Positions 1-10,528 of a DNA stretch of 64,000 bases are shown here, piece after piece (positions within the stretch are counted from its first letter, which is position 1; each line of letters opens with the position of its first letter). Below the pieces are notes generated by a model. That model was not told where the DNA came from, did not search any database, and was given only the letters and a program-made list of their open reading frames with translations. The translations under genes were made by a program, and so were the position numbers. The DNA comes from Armigeres subalbatus (lineage: Eukaryota; Arthropoda; Insecta; Diptera; Culicidae), in assembly GCF_024139115.2 (NCBI RefSeq), contig NC_085141.1, positions 180,179,047 to 180,243,046 on the forward strand, in the 5' to 3' direction.

Positions 1-1596
1 AAGATTTTAAGATTTTTAAGATTTTAAAATTTTAAGATTTTAAGATTTTAAGATTTTAAGATTTTAAGATTTTAAGATTTTAAGATTTTAAGATTTTAAG
101 ATTTTAAGATTTTAAGATTTTAAGATTTTAAGATTTTAAGATTTTAAGATTTTAAGATTTTAAGATTTTAAGATTTTAAGATTTTAAGATTTTAAGATTT
201 TAAGATTTTAAGATTTTAAGATTTTAAGATTTTAAGATTTTTTTAAAATTTTAAGATTTTAAGATTTTAAGATGTTAAGATTTTAAGATTTTAAGATTTT
301 AAGATTTTAAGATTTTAAGATTTTAAGATTTTAAGATTTTAAATTTTAAGATTTTAAGATTTTAAGATTTTAAGATTTTAAGATTTTAAGATTTTAAGAT
401 TTTAAGATTTTAAGATTTTAAGATTTTAAGATTTTAAGATTTTAAGATTTTAAGATTTTAAGATTTTAAGATTTTAAGATTTTAAGATTTTTGAGATTTT
501 AAGATTTTAAGATTTTAAGATTTTAAGATTTTAAGATTTTAAGATTTTAAGATTTTAAGATTTTAAGATTTTAAGATTTTAAGATTTTAAGATTTTAGGA
601 TTTTAAGATTTTAAGATTTTAAGATTTTAAGATTTTAAGATTTTAAGATTTTAAGATTTTAAGATTTTAAGATTTTAAGATTTTAAGATTTTAAGATTTT
701 AAGATTTTAAGATTTTAAGATTTTAAGATTTTAAGATTTTAAGATTTTAAGATTTTAAGATTTTAAGATTTTAAGATTTTAAGATTTTAAGATTTTAAGA
801 TTTTAAGATTTTAAGATTTTAAGATTTTAAGATTTTAAGATTTTAAGATTTTTAAGATTTTAAGATTTTAAGATTTTAAGATTTTAAGATTTTAAGATTT
901 TAAGATTTTAAGATTTTAAGATTTTAAGATTTTAAGATTTTAAGATTTTAAGATTTTAAGATTTTAATATTTTTAAAATTTTAAGATTTTAAGATTTTAA
1001 GATTTTAAGATTTTAAGATTTTAAGATTTTAAGATTTTAAGATTTTAAGATTTTAAGATTTTAAGATTTTAAGATTTTAAGATTTTAAGATTTTAAGATT
1101 TTAAGATTTTAAGATTTTAAGATTTTAAGATTTTAAGATTTTAAGATTTTAAGATTTTAAGATTTTAAGATTTAAAGATTTAAAGATTTAAAGATTTAAA
1201 GATTTAAAGATTTAAAGATTTAAAGATTTAAAGATTTAAAGATTTAAAGATTTAAAGATTTAAAGATTTAAAGATTTAAAGATTTAAAGATTTAAAGATT
1301 TAAAGATTTAAAGATTTAAAGATTTAAAGATTTAAAGATTTAAAGATTTAAAGATTTGAAGATTTAAAGATTTAAAGATTTAAAGATTTAAAGATTTAAA
1401 GATTTAAAGATTTAAAGATTTAAAGATTTAAAGATTTAAAGATTTAAAGATTTAAAGATTTAAAGATTTAAAGATTTAAAGATTTAAAGATTTAGAGATT
1501 TAAAGATTTAAAGATTTAAAGATTTAAAGATTTAAAGATTTAAAGATTTAAAAATTTAAAGATTTAAAGATTTAAAGATTTAAAGATTTAAAGATG
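1..1596. repeat. 8-bp A/T-rich satellite array, two variant blocks
   Basis: The sequence is an almost uninterrupted tandem array. Positions 1-1170 repeat the 8-mer AAGATTTT; positions 1171-1596 repeat AAGATTTA, a single-base variant. The switch is abrupt, with no mixed zone. Irregular units containing TTTTAAAATTTTAAG occur near 22, 238 and 970, so parts of the array may be larger duplicated blocks. The array runs off the left edge of the window, so its full length is unknown. No coding potential is expected. Confidence 0.98.
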
Positions 1597-2830
1597 GATT
1601 AATTTTTAGTTACATACGTTTTGCTTTCTTTGATGGCACCCATAAGATGTTGATCAGGCCGTGTATTGTTAGACTTCTCGCGTGTGACCATTGCTTCGCA
1701 ACCACTTCCTTTAATCCCACTCCGCTTGATTGCTCTTGTGGGGGATTCCATCAAATAGTAGGAGGAAGCATGATCCCGTCAGTTTTGCTCTGTAGCAAAA
1801 TTTGCCTGCAACAAATATTAAATAATTCATTCACTTTTCAGTATTGGTCGGGGTTTTCATTTTAGTCGATCGGAAATTAATACTTACCAGCGCGGTTTAA
1901 TTTTTCCTGCTTCCTGCTCCTGGTTGATCTTTGACGGTATGCACGATCTTGGTAGTTTAGATCTGCAAAGAAGTCTGAAATCTTACTGGAAAGAGTTCGG
2001 ACCGGGTCGATTACACGGGTACAATTTCGCATCTGAAAAACATCCCACAATTACTCATCAGGCGATCGAAAAACTATGGACTGAAAATTACCTGGACAAT
2101 TTTATTTACTATGCCAGTTCCTCGTTCCTTCGTATGAACGAAGCATTTTGCGGCTCCATGGCATCTTTCTCGTCATTTGTCTCTCTGTAAAATAATGTGA
2201 AGCATTGAACCGACTGGGTACAAATAAAACTGCATACAAAACTTACCTACAACAGATTTTCGTTCAATACCAAGTCGGAAATACTGTTTCCATATTTCAA
2301 TCACTTCCTAACGACTTACTTTTGTATTTGAAAAGCAATTAAACTTATATTATTTCAATGATCATCGTTTCCCGATGCGAGCAGAATGGAGTAAAAATTT
2401 GACTGACTGCTAGCGGAAGAGCTTGGTTTGTTGACATTTTACAGCATGCTTTGTGAAGCGATATCACTGATGTTGGTGGTAATATTACGCTGATTTCGCG
2501 TTATTCATCAATTTGGCAGGTAATTTAGCGTTGGATCGACGTAACTGAAAAAATAATTTTCTCGGTTGAATGCTGCGGCGAGGAATGTAATAACGCGTCA
2601 ATATTGGACAATATTACATAAAATTCGTTATTACGTGCGATTTTCATGTACGTTTCACGAAAATACGTCGCGGCATATTAATATTTTTTTGCTGTGTACT
2701 GAATTTGACTTTCACCTTTCTCGTCCCAATCTTCGGAAAAAGTTTTGCCGAATACTTGCCGCTTCTAACTCAAACACCCTTTGATAAATAGTTAGTCAGG
2801 ATAGACATTAAGTAAATTGTAAAATAGTAT
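1597..2830. other. No recognised feature
   Basis: This is unique-looking A/T-rich sequence between the satellite and the first inverted-repeat element. Short open frames occur, for example an ATG-started frame at 1939-2190 (83 codons), but none shows a domain, convincing splice sites or biased composition. I see no RNA gene here. Confidence 0.5.
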
Positions 2831-2849
2831 CTGTTGGAAATATTGTGTC

Positions 2850-2975
2850 TGTTGGAAATTGTAATTTCTGTTGATATAAAAGAATGGAGGTTTTGCGCCC
2901 GCTTGAGGAAGGGATTTTGCTCTACTCAAACGGGCTTTTCCCTGCTCCAAATAAAGAATAAAGAATAAAAAAAAC
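2850..2975 (+). repeat. Possible copia-type solo LTR remnant
   Basis: TGTTGGAAATT at 2850, also present as TGTTGGAAA at 2832, resembles the start of Ty1/copia LTRs. It is followed by a TATA-like GATATAAAAG near 2873 and a run of AATAAA-type polyadenylation signals near 2950-2968. A short LTR ending around 2975 is possible. The right end overlaps the next inverted-repeat element and no target duplication was identified, so this is tentative. Confidence 0.25.
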
Positions 2976-3226
2976 AATAGCATTCCTGCTATTTTCCCAT
3001 GAACGTATGACAAATGATCCATAAAAAACTGTATGTTGATCAATAAAAAATCATTTTTTACCGTGATGATGATCCATAACTTTGGTCATATGATCCATAA
3101 CTTTGATCATTTGATCCATAATTTTGTTCATATGATCCAATTTTATGGATCATATATAGTTAATATAGTTTTTTATGGATCATTTGTCATACGTTCATGA
3201 AGAAATAGCAGGAATGTAATTGTTTT
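2971..3226. mobile_element. MITE-like element with long terminal inverted repeats
   Basis: The first ~58 bases (2971-3030) reappear reverse-complemented at 3168-3226, giving a 256-bp element with near-perfect arms. The middle holds three or four degenerate copies of a GATCCATAA...TCATAT motif. It has no coding capacity. The structure fits a non-autonomous DNA transposon. The superfamily is not assigned because no clear target duplication is visible. Confidence 0.75.
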
Positions 3227-3415
3227 TCTTGATCATGTCTAACAGTACACATTTTCTCATTTATTGCTCAATTTCAGCTTAGTTACGGATCTAAAAATTA
3301 TTCTTTATAGGGGTTTCCGAACTATTATATGGACTTATGTTAACATTTTACGAAACAATCAAGCGTTATTTTCGAATCGTTATTAATTTTTTTATGGGAC
3401 ATTCTTTATTGTTTA

Positions 3416-3480
3416 CTAGCAGACCCGACGAACTTCGTTTCGCCTAAAATTGATTTATTATTATTTGCTCTCGAGTTATG
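3416..3480 (-). mobile_element. Possible Helitron 3' terminus
   Basis: Read on the minus strand, the sequence ends GTTCGTCGGGTCTGCTAG followed by T. Helitron 3' ends typically carry a short hairpin shortly before CTRR and insert between A and T; here the plus-strand context is A at 3415 then CTAG. No matching 5' end was found, so only a terminus is claimed. Confidence 0.4.
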
Positions 3481-3689
3481 CAGAAATTTGCTTTATTTGC
3501 ATGAGAGCCTAAATTTCCAGAAGACAGCTTAAATTGATTTTACACGGAAACTCCCTCGAGACGGGAATGTTTCAGACACAGTATGCTGGATGCATTACAG
3601 ATTTTTCGTCAAGATGTGTAAAAAGCATTGAGGTAATGAAGGCCACTTAATTGGAATATCCGAATATATCCATATGGTTAACGCTTATA

Positions 3690-4045
3690 AGAATAATTTT
3701 GGATCCAGCAGCGCACTCTGGGGAAACCCGATTTCAAAGGTGGAAAAAATGGATAACTTTCTTTATGAACAACTTACAGAAGAGATCAAGGGCTTAAGAG
3801 CCCCGCACATAGCATACGTTTGCGTTGTGTTGACAGTTTTCCTATAGGAAATGTGTCAAACGCAACGCAAACGTATCCTATGTGTGGGGCTTTTCTTTGA
3901 AAGAGAATTTCCCAAGGAATTCAGTGAGTGCTGTTTCATAGACGTGGAACACTTCTATATGCAGTTACTGAGCTCGTTTTGCCCTAATGTCTCACATATC
4001 ACGAGTTTTCATATTTTTTGTCATTTAATCTTTAAAACATTGTAA
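3690..4045 (+). repeat. Dispersed repeat family D, partial copy
   Basis: Segments such as the one from 3895 (GAATTTCCCAAGGAATTCAG) through the CTCGTTTTGCCC stretch near 3975 recur in diverged form at 8640-8830 and reverse-complemented at 9960-10220. The copy has no open frame of note. It is split by the palindrome at 3799-3891. The family is unclassified here. Confidence 0.7.
3799..3891. repeat. 93-bp near-perfect palindrome inserted in repeat D
   Basis: AGCCCCGCACATAG at the left edge pairs with CTATGTGTGGGGCT at the right edge, and complementarity continues almost to the centre (CCTATAGG near 3841). The other copies of repeat D lack this block, which marks it as an insertion, probably a tiny foldback or MITE. 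Confidence 0.8.
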
Positions 4046-4320
4046 TTTAAATTTATTAACTATACGTGGACCTGTTAGTTCTAAAATTGTTCTAGTGGAA
4101 TTGCTCTAAAATTGTGTTCATCTCTTCACTGTTTTTTTAAAGGGAGACTGCCTTGAGCCACGACCCAGCACACGTGCTTAGTAGTTGCCAATCTACCACA
4201 CGAAATGTACTGTAGTGTCGGACTCGACCAGTAATACCGACCAAACTCCCTTGGGCTCCACCCATCATTTCCCCCAGGAACTGCCCCCCTCATTCACGTT
4301 CACACAGTCACTCATCCCGT

Positions 4321-4780
4321 ATGAGGCTTACTTGGGTGCTCTCTCTAACATACCATGCAACTCTCTCTGACGCACCATATGAGTCTTACTTGGATGCTCA
4401 ACACTAACATACCATATGAGTCTAACATGGGTGCTCACCCTTCACGCGCCATGTGAGACTAACCAAGATTTTTTCATGTACAGGTTATCCGACTTGTCAA
4501 TATCCCCAACTCAGCCATCTTGGATTTTTGTATGGAATTTATGCTCGTTTGTTTACGTTTTGCACTGAAAATGTATGTTCCCCCCGCGCTGGTTATTCCC
4601 ATCTACTGACGAAGTCGGATAACCTGTACATAAAAAAAATCTTAAGACTAACTTGGATGCTCACTCTGCCACCCGATTCACGCTCTAGCACACCATGTGG
4701 GACTTACTTAGGTTCTCGCTACTAACATACCATGTGAGTCTGACTTGGATGCTCACTCTACTCTTCTCTGCCATGCTTCG
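4321..4780 (+). repeat. Degenerate tandem repeat, roughly 35-60-bp unit
   Basis: Variants of ACATACCATGTGAGTCT followed by TGACTTGGATGCTCAC occur repeatedly (near 4346, 4372, 4409, 4448, 4647, 4692, 4727). The array is split by the inverted-repeat element at 4464-4644. It lies just beyond the 3' side of the minus-strand R1/LOA-like relic and could be its 3' tail, but that is inference. Confidence 0.65.
4464..4644. mobile_element. hAT-like MITE with 8-bp target duplication
   Basis: The ends are inverted repeats of about 34 bp (AAGATTTTTTCATGTACAGG at left; complement at right, mismatched at the outermost base). The element is flanked on both sides by AGACTAAC (4456-4463 and 4645-4652). An 8-bp duplication is typical of the hAT superfamily. 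At 181 bp it cannot encode a transposase. It sits inside the tandem repeat, which is continuous once it is removed. Confidence 0.8.
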
Positions 4781-4949
4781 AGGTGTCGATAGCGATAGGT
4801 ACCAACTGTTCTACACTAGAAGGGTCACCTCGGCATGTGCAGTCCATACACTCTTCTGCCATGTCTGGAGGAGGCGACTGCGGTTGCCACCCGCTGCGAC
4901 ATGTGCACCGCTCATTCACTTCCCCGCGCTCAGCCTGTTCTCGCTCTAA

Positions 4950-6250
4950 CTTACCAATCATAAGTTAGTCATGCTTGACGACTGCTGCTCGGCGCGCCAG
5001 ATTCTCCGCAAGCTGCAGGAAATCTGAATGATTGCAGTCGAAACTGCGTTCCACTTCTCCACCGCTTGGCACACCCTCTGAATAAGGGTATCCGGGTCTC
5101 AACCGCAAACGTCTAGCATAGCTCTTCTTTTGACGTCGAAACGAGGACATACGAACAGTATGTGCTCTACAGTTTCAACCACACCTAGGCAGCCAGGGCC
5201 GACGGGGCCCTCTGCGTATTGAACCTTGCGGAACTCCTGCGGTATCACTAGAATGCTATTTAAAATAGCAACGCTTCTCTGACTGAATCGGTCTCGTATA
5301 ATAGTGCATGGTTCTGGAAATGGGTTTCAAAATTCGGTACAGGCCTACCAGCAGGCTAAGCCGGTGTAACGAGAGCGCGAAGGCATTCCAGCTTGCGCTG
5401 TTGTGTCACTAATGCACAGTATCGAATACCTCGCCTTTTCTGTTAGATCGCTATCTCGGCGGTTTTACCACCGAGTTAATAGCGCCCAACGTGGACGTAC
5501 CCTTGGGAAAACCGAACTGATTGCTTGACAGGCCGTTCATACCCTCTGAGTACGGGGTCAGCCTGTTTGTATTTGTATTTGTATTTATCCTCCATCAGGT
5601 CCTGGAGCTTTGTTCGTTACCAGGGATTCGGCCACCGCGAGTAACTCTTCGTTTGTCACCGGAGCCACCGTTTCGGCCGCACCCATATTGCTTTGTGGTG
5701 CTGGAGGCCAGGGGCTTGTGGCTCGGGACGAGAAGAGTACCTCGATAATCCTCGCCAACCTATCCGGGGACCGTTCGGGGGTAAAGAGTTCCCTTTGGTC
5801 TTGGCCATCACTATACTGTAGGCGTCACTCCACGGATTCGCTTTGGCACCTTTACATAGGTTGTCAAAACAAGCTCACTTGCTGCTCTTGGTGGCCTTGT
5901 TAAAGGCTAGTTCCGCAGCTCGAAAAACTTCACGGCGCGCGGTCCGCTCTTTCATCCTCGGTGCAGGCACGTTGCATCCTTCGTCTAGCCTTGAGGCAGG
6001 TTGAGCGAAGGGCCACAATCTCAGCATCAGGATACCGGGCGTCTGCCATTTCTCGGCATGGTGGCATCGCACGCGCGTGTTAGGACAGCTACCAACGCAT
6101 CCCCGCTTAGACATACTGTGTTGGCTTCCAGTCCCATGACCGCGGTGGAAACATCGCTGTTGAAGTGATTGGTCCTCCACCCACGGACCTGACTAGGAAA
6201 TATATCTCTTCACTGTGGATCCACAGAATTAGCATTAGCATTAGCATTGT
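4950..6250 (-). pseudogene. R1/LOA-type LINE ORF2 relic
   Basis: Minus-strand fragments in different frames match the order of an R1/LOA-type reverse transcriptase ORF. Near 5880-5600 there is the pre-RT region ending NKAPGPDG; near 5520-5460, QFGFPKGTSTLGA; near 5250, AGVPQGS; near 5200-5130, the C-terminal VETVEHILFVCPRFD. The palm segment with the catalytic aspartates is missing, so there are internal deletions as well as stops and frameshifts. In an intact element this ORF would encode endonuclease and reverse transcriptase for target-primed integration; this copy cannot. R1 versus LOA is not settled. Confidence 0.75.
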
Positions 6251-6655
6251 TACGGTGTAATTCGTAGATTGGACACTAGTGATACTCATGTTTTACTTTT
6301 GACATCCTTATCTAGAATGCTATCAGAAATCAAGAAGGGAGTGGTCCTTGATTCCAGTCTTAAACAAAAATAACAAAAACATGAGGATTACTACTCCTGG
6401 CCACGCCCATCTTCACCGTAACTAGGGAGAGGAAGGAAGTGTTGATGTAGTACTTACTTAACGAGAGGCCACCGACTTAGCGACACCCTCATAAGTACCA
6501 CGGAGTTGGATAATGAGGAAGGTATTCGTTGGGTCAGGATTTGCCTGTAGCTGGCAATGTAATCGTGGTAGATCTTACCCCGTAACACACCACGTAAAGG
6601 TGTCTACCCAGCGTTACGGGTAGGTCTTCTCGTGGATCCACAGAAGGGCACTAAA
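6206..6655. other. Region bounded by repeated GTGGATCCACAG
   Basis: GTGGATCCACAGAA occurs near 6209 and GTGGATCCACAGAAG near 6632, both preceded by a CTTC-like stretch. The ~410 bp between them may be an insertion with duplicated flanks. It includes three copies of TTAGCA near 6227-6246. No coding content is recognised. Confidence 0.3.
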
Positions 6656-7260
6656 TATATTTTGCTGTTAAATCTGGATATTTAAGGGATTTCGGGGTCA
6701 AATAAGCATCAAAGTGCATTTTGTGTGAAATTGTCATGCATTCTGTAAAAATAGTAATATTTACAGATAGTTTTTGATATTTTTCCGAACAAAAACTAAT
6801 AAATCGTTTCGCAAATATTTTATTTTGTTATTTTTATTGAGTAAAAAATACCATTCAAAACTTTTGAAAAGCACCGATGCCAAACATTTCCAAGCCATAC
6901 CCGACAGCACAGCAGGACAAAAATAGTCATATTGTATGAGTCTTGATGTAACCATAGATAAGAGGGGATGGGAGATACACTTTTTTTTCTACCTTTTTGC
7001 CCAAATTCCCCTATCAAATAATATAATTCAATGATTCTGAGCGAGGAAATGATGTAGTCATATAAATTTAATTGATATTTTATTATTAAAATCTATATAA
7101 TAAAAATGAGTTGAGATTTCCTTCCTGACGATTTAACTCACGAACGGGTTGAACGATTTGCGAGATTTTCTCCCTAATCGATTCGTTTTGGGAACCGCAA
7201 GGTTTGTATATACAAAAAGTTGGTGAATATAACGAGGAAATGTAAATAGTAGTTTTTGCA

Positions 7261-7372
7261 ACTAGTTGCAAAAAGATGATTTTTTCAGGACGAGTTGTAC
7301 GTTTATCCAACGAGGCTTGCCGAGTTAGATAAATACTACGAGTGCTGAAAAAATCGAGTTTTGCAACGAGTT
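7261..7372. repeat. Imperfect palindrome
   Basis: AGTTGCAAAAAGATGATTTT on the left pairs imperfectly with AAAATCGAGTTTTGCAACGA on the right, and pairing continues through TTTTTTCAG and CTGAAAAAA toward a centre near 7317. It is probably a small foldback element inside the Helitron-like block. Confidence 0.65.
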
Positions 7373-7701
7373 GCCCACGCTATTTTTTGCAATGACGAAA
7401 AATGGGCTTCAATAAGTTAAATATGTACCAAATTTTACAGACTAATTTACTCCACATGATCATTCTTGCGAACAAATCATGTTGCTGCAGAGAACTATCA
7501 GATTCCATGTTATCTTACCACATTGCATAGCTCTTCAAGCCATTAGGCGATAGATGAACTTGCATTTGAAAAATTATGATGTCATGTCCATCAAACTATT
7601 TAATTCATGACGCGACGCAGAAAATACATTATTTGAACACTTACCCAAGCTAATTCAGCAAAATGTGGTCATGTAACTAATGTTCTGATGTTGGTTTTTC
7701 A

Positions 7702-7775
7702 TTATAGCACCCAAATGAGTGCTATAATGGATTTTATGCAACCCATTTGAGTTGCATAATGGTCATTAACGCACC
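7702..7775. repeat. Two adjacent hairpins with related loops
   Basis: CATTATAGCAC-CCAAATGA-GTGCTATAATG (about 7703-7732) is followed directly by TTATGCAAC-CCATTTGA-GTTGCATAAT. Both stems are perfect or nearly so and both loops carry CCNNTTGA/CCAAATGA-type sequence. A third loop-like ACCCATTTGG follows without a stem. Confidence 0.7.
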
Positions 7776-7788
7776 CATTTGGTAGGTA

Positions 7789-8337
7789 CTAGGATAGGAT
7801 GTGACAACTCAATTTTGACTGCCTTGTTGTTTCCTCAGGCGGTTGCTTCAACGAGGTGGTGGCCAGTGCTTCCAAATCATTTTTATGCAAAATCCTCCGA
7901 ATAATTTGTTATTAAATTTGATGCTTTCTCGTTAATTTCTTTCATCATTTATCGTAAAAGATAGTACAAACTAACAGAAACAAGTTTTTACGTGGAATTA
8001 GATGCGTTTCAGAGTAAAAATGATTAAAATGTGGTCAATGATGCTTCAAAATGTGCTTTAAATTAGCATAACATTTGAGAATCATGCATACATCATTTGC
8101 AGTCTAGCATAACTTCAATTTACCCAAAAAAATTCAAAAACAAACTTTTGAATTTTATCGGTAATTTCAATTTAATTACCCAGCAACACGGCCAAGGTAA
8201 CAACAAGCTGCCCTTTTGAAAATGTGATACCGCCGATCGAAGTAATCGATTGTCATTTTCACCCAATCAGCAACCGGTACGATTTTGACAGAAAATCGGT
8301 ACGATTTTTAATGACTAATTGGCACATCCTATCCTAG
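7789..8337. mobile_element. hAT-like non-autonomous element, 549 bp
   Basis: The 15-bp terminal inverted repeats CTAGGATAGGATGTG (7789-7803) and its exact complement (8323-8337) are flanked by the identical 8-mer GGTAGGTA (7781-7788 and 8338-8345). The 8-bp duplication and TIR fit the hAT superfamily. No transposase frame exists in the interior, so it must have been moved in trans. Confidence 0.9.
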
Positions 8338-9299
8338 GGTAGGTATGGCAAAGTAGGCCGTTTTATCACTCAAAGACGAACTGTAAACCAGGTATTATGA
8401 TCAGGAATTGCAAAAAATCATTAGAATACAATTATGGGTCAGTTGTTAAGGAAAGCAAAACAATCACACGGAAATTGATCTAGAGTGCGGTGCTGTATGT
8501 GACATTTGCAACATTTACGCTAGTAGTGAATATTTATATATTTCATCACAAATATTGAACTATACGGGATTTTGGGGTCATACAAACCTAAAAGGTCATT
8601 AAATGTAATTTGTTATACAAAATAGTATAACTTTTTCACGGGCGACTCACAGAAGAGAGTAAGAGCTTGTTCGATAGGGGGTTTTTCCAAGAAATTCAAT
8701 GAATGATGTTTTATAGACGTGGGGCACTTCTGTATGTAGTTATTTTACTCGTTTTGCCCCAATGTCCCATGCATCACCATTTTCCACATTTTTCGTCCTT
8801 TTATCTATCAAATATTGTAAATATTTGTGTTGTTGTAGGGGAACGGTTCGGCACTTCATCATAGCTCCCATTCCCATCCCATCATATACAAAGCAATGAA
8901 AAGGAATTTGATTTGATTTTTTGGGATTTGTTCAGCAGTGAGCACGCATGTTAGTAAGATTGGTGCTGCATTTTTCTGTTTTGCGATAAGTTGGAGATGG
9001 AAAATGGAACAGTAGTCATCTTCAGCAAACCGCAGATTAGTCGCATTCACCTATGTCCTATTTTGGAAGAACTTTTTCCAGCATTTCCGTAAACGTTGCG
9101 AAGATTCTGGGGCTGTGGCGTCAACGAGGGTTGATTGGGCTGTTTAAGTGGTTGGCAGATTTTGATCTCAAAAACCCGTTGAAATCATTTTTTCCAATGC
9201 AATATACGAATATTTGTCATTTTCATTATACCATTGACTAATTATAATTGAGTTGATAACACTCCATCTTTAATTAACTAAGTTGTACTAGCGGATATG

Positions 9300-10440
9300 G
9301 TTTGGAAATGTTTGACATCAGTTCTAATCAGAAGTATGTAAAAATAGTGTTTTACCCAAAAAATCAATTTATTACTTATTGTTTCACAAACACTTTTCAA
9401 TATCTGTACAACATTTTAGGGCAATAATATCAGAATGATCAGTGAATATTGTAAATTTTTACAGAATACATGAAAAGTTTACATAAAGTGCACTTTGATA
9501 CTCATTTGACCTTAAAATCGTTTGATACTTCGGGACCGCTTTGCGATTTGGGCGTAACTTATTTTGTAAACAAACATTGAAAGGCGAATTCCTGCTAAAA
9601 CAAGCATTTCATGAGGAAACCACGGTATGGATCTGACAGGCTAATCTTTCCTCTACCGGATAAGTGAATTAGTTTAGGATGAAAACGCTTGCATTCTCCG
9701 GAATCCATGAAGCAATGTTTGTTTACAAAATAAGTTTCGCCCAAACCGCAAATCAGTCCCGACTTATTTACAGAACACATGAAAAATCACATAAAGTACA
9801 CAAAGTTTTATGAATGTCTTGTAGAGCAAAAAACGGACCGTTATAAAACTAAAACTGTTACTTAGGTTTGATACTCATTTGAACCCAAATTCCATTAAAT
9901 TTCCAACTTTTACCAACAAAATAAGTATGGTGATTTTCTATTGATCTATAATGAAGAAGAGAACACAACTTTAAACAATGTTTGAATGATTAAAGGACGA
10001 AAAATGTGAAAAATTGTGATGTATAGGACATTGGGGAAAATCAAGCTCAAGACGAGCTCATAAGTATCCCGTGTCTATTCAACATTACTCACTGAATTCC
10101 TTGGAAAAATCCCAATCAACCCTTACTATCTTCTGTGGGTCACCCGTGAAAAAAGTTATCTTTTTTTTGTATTAAAAATTACATTCAATAAGCTTTTAGG
10201 CTTGTATGACCCCGAATTCCACTGTAACCTAATATTTTTCATGAAATATATGAATATTCGTTATTTTAATAATTTCATTGGCAAATATAAATTGAATTAA
10301 TATTACTACATCATTTCCTTGCTCATAATCATTGAGTTATATTATTTCATAGGGGAACTTGGGCAAAAAGGTCAGGATAAAAGAGTATCTCCCATCACCT
10401 TCTATCTATGATCACATAAAAACCCATATGATTTGAATAT
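9300..10440 (-). repeat. Dispersed repeat family D, inverted copy
   Basis: 9960-10440 is the reverse complement of the split copy at 6930-7091 plus 8524-8830. Parts of 9300-9560 and 9770-9900 match the complement of 6690-6780 (for example CAAAGTGCA plus ATTCTGTAAAAAT). The two copies therefore face each other, with the order of sub-segments permuted. No coding content is seen. Confidence 0.7.
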
Positions 10441-10484
10441 TCTTGTCTAGCTCTTCTATCGTTATAGAAAAGTGAGACTGGCGA

Positions 10485-10528
10485 GGGTACTCCCAGGAGT
10501 ACATGTACCCGGGTTGAGAACCGCTGTC
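10485..10528. mobile_element. Solitary hAT-type terminus
   Basis: The sequence ends GGGTTGAGAACCGCTG; its complement, CAGCGGTTCTCAACC, closely resembles the TIRs of Charlie-like hAT elements. The matching left end was not found nearby, so this is a truncated remnant. Confidence 0.45.

Larger units (their letters stand above)
7092..8523 (+). mobile_element. Helitron-like insertion
   Basis: The block starts TCTATATAATAAAAATGAG, the pattern of many insect Helitron 5' ends, and ends CTAG. It is flanked by A (7091) and T (8524), the Helitron insertion signature, and no target duplication is seen. Both boundaries were fixed by comparison with the uninterrupted repeat D copy at 9960-10440. A clear GC-rich hairpin before the 3' CTAG was not evident, which weakens the assignment. 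There is no Rep/helicase ORF, so it is non-autonomous. It contains the hAT-like element at 7789-8337. Confidence 0.6.
6660..8835 (+). repeat. Dispersed repeat family D copy, split by Helitron-like insertion
   Basis: 6660-7091 and 8524-8835 together match, in inverted orientation, the sequence at 9960-10440. For example TTTTTGCCCAAATTCCCCTA near 6993 corresponds to the complement near 10355, and GGTCATACAAACCTAAAAGG near 8576 to the complement near 10200. Between the two halves lies a 1.4-kb block absent from the 9960-10440 copy. Confidence 0.75.

Noticed and set aside
1939..2190. 83-codon frame after a pyrimidine-rich stretch, resembling an exon
   Set aside because: No AG acceptor in the right place, no recognised domain and no partner exon found; too short to support alone.
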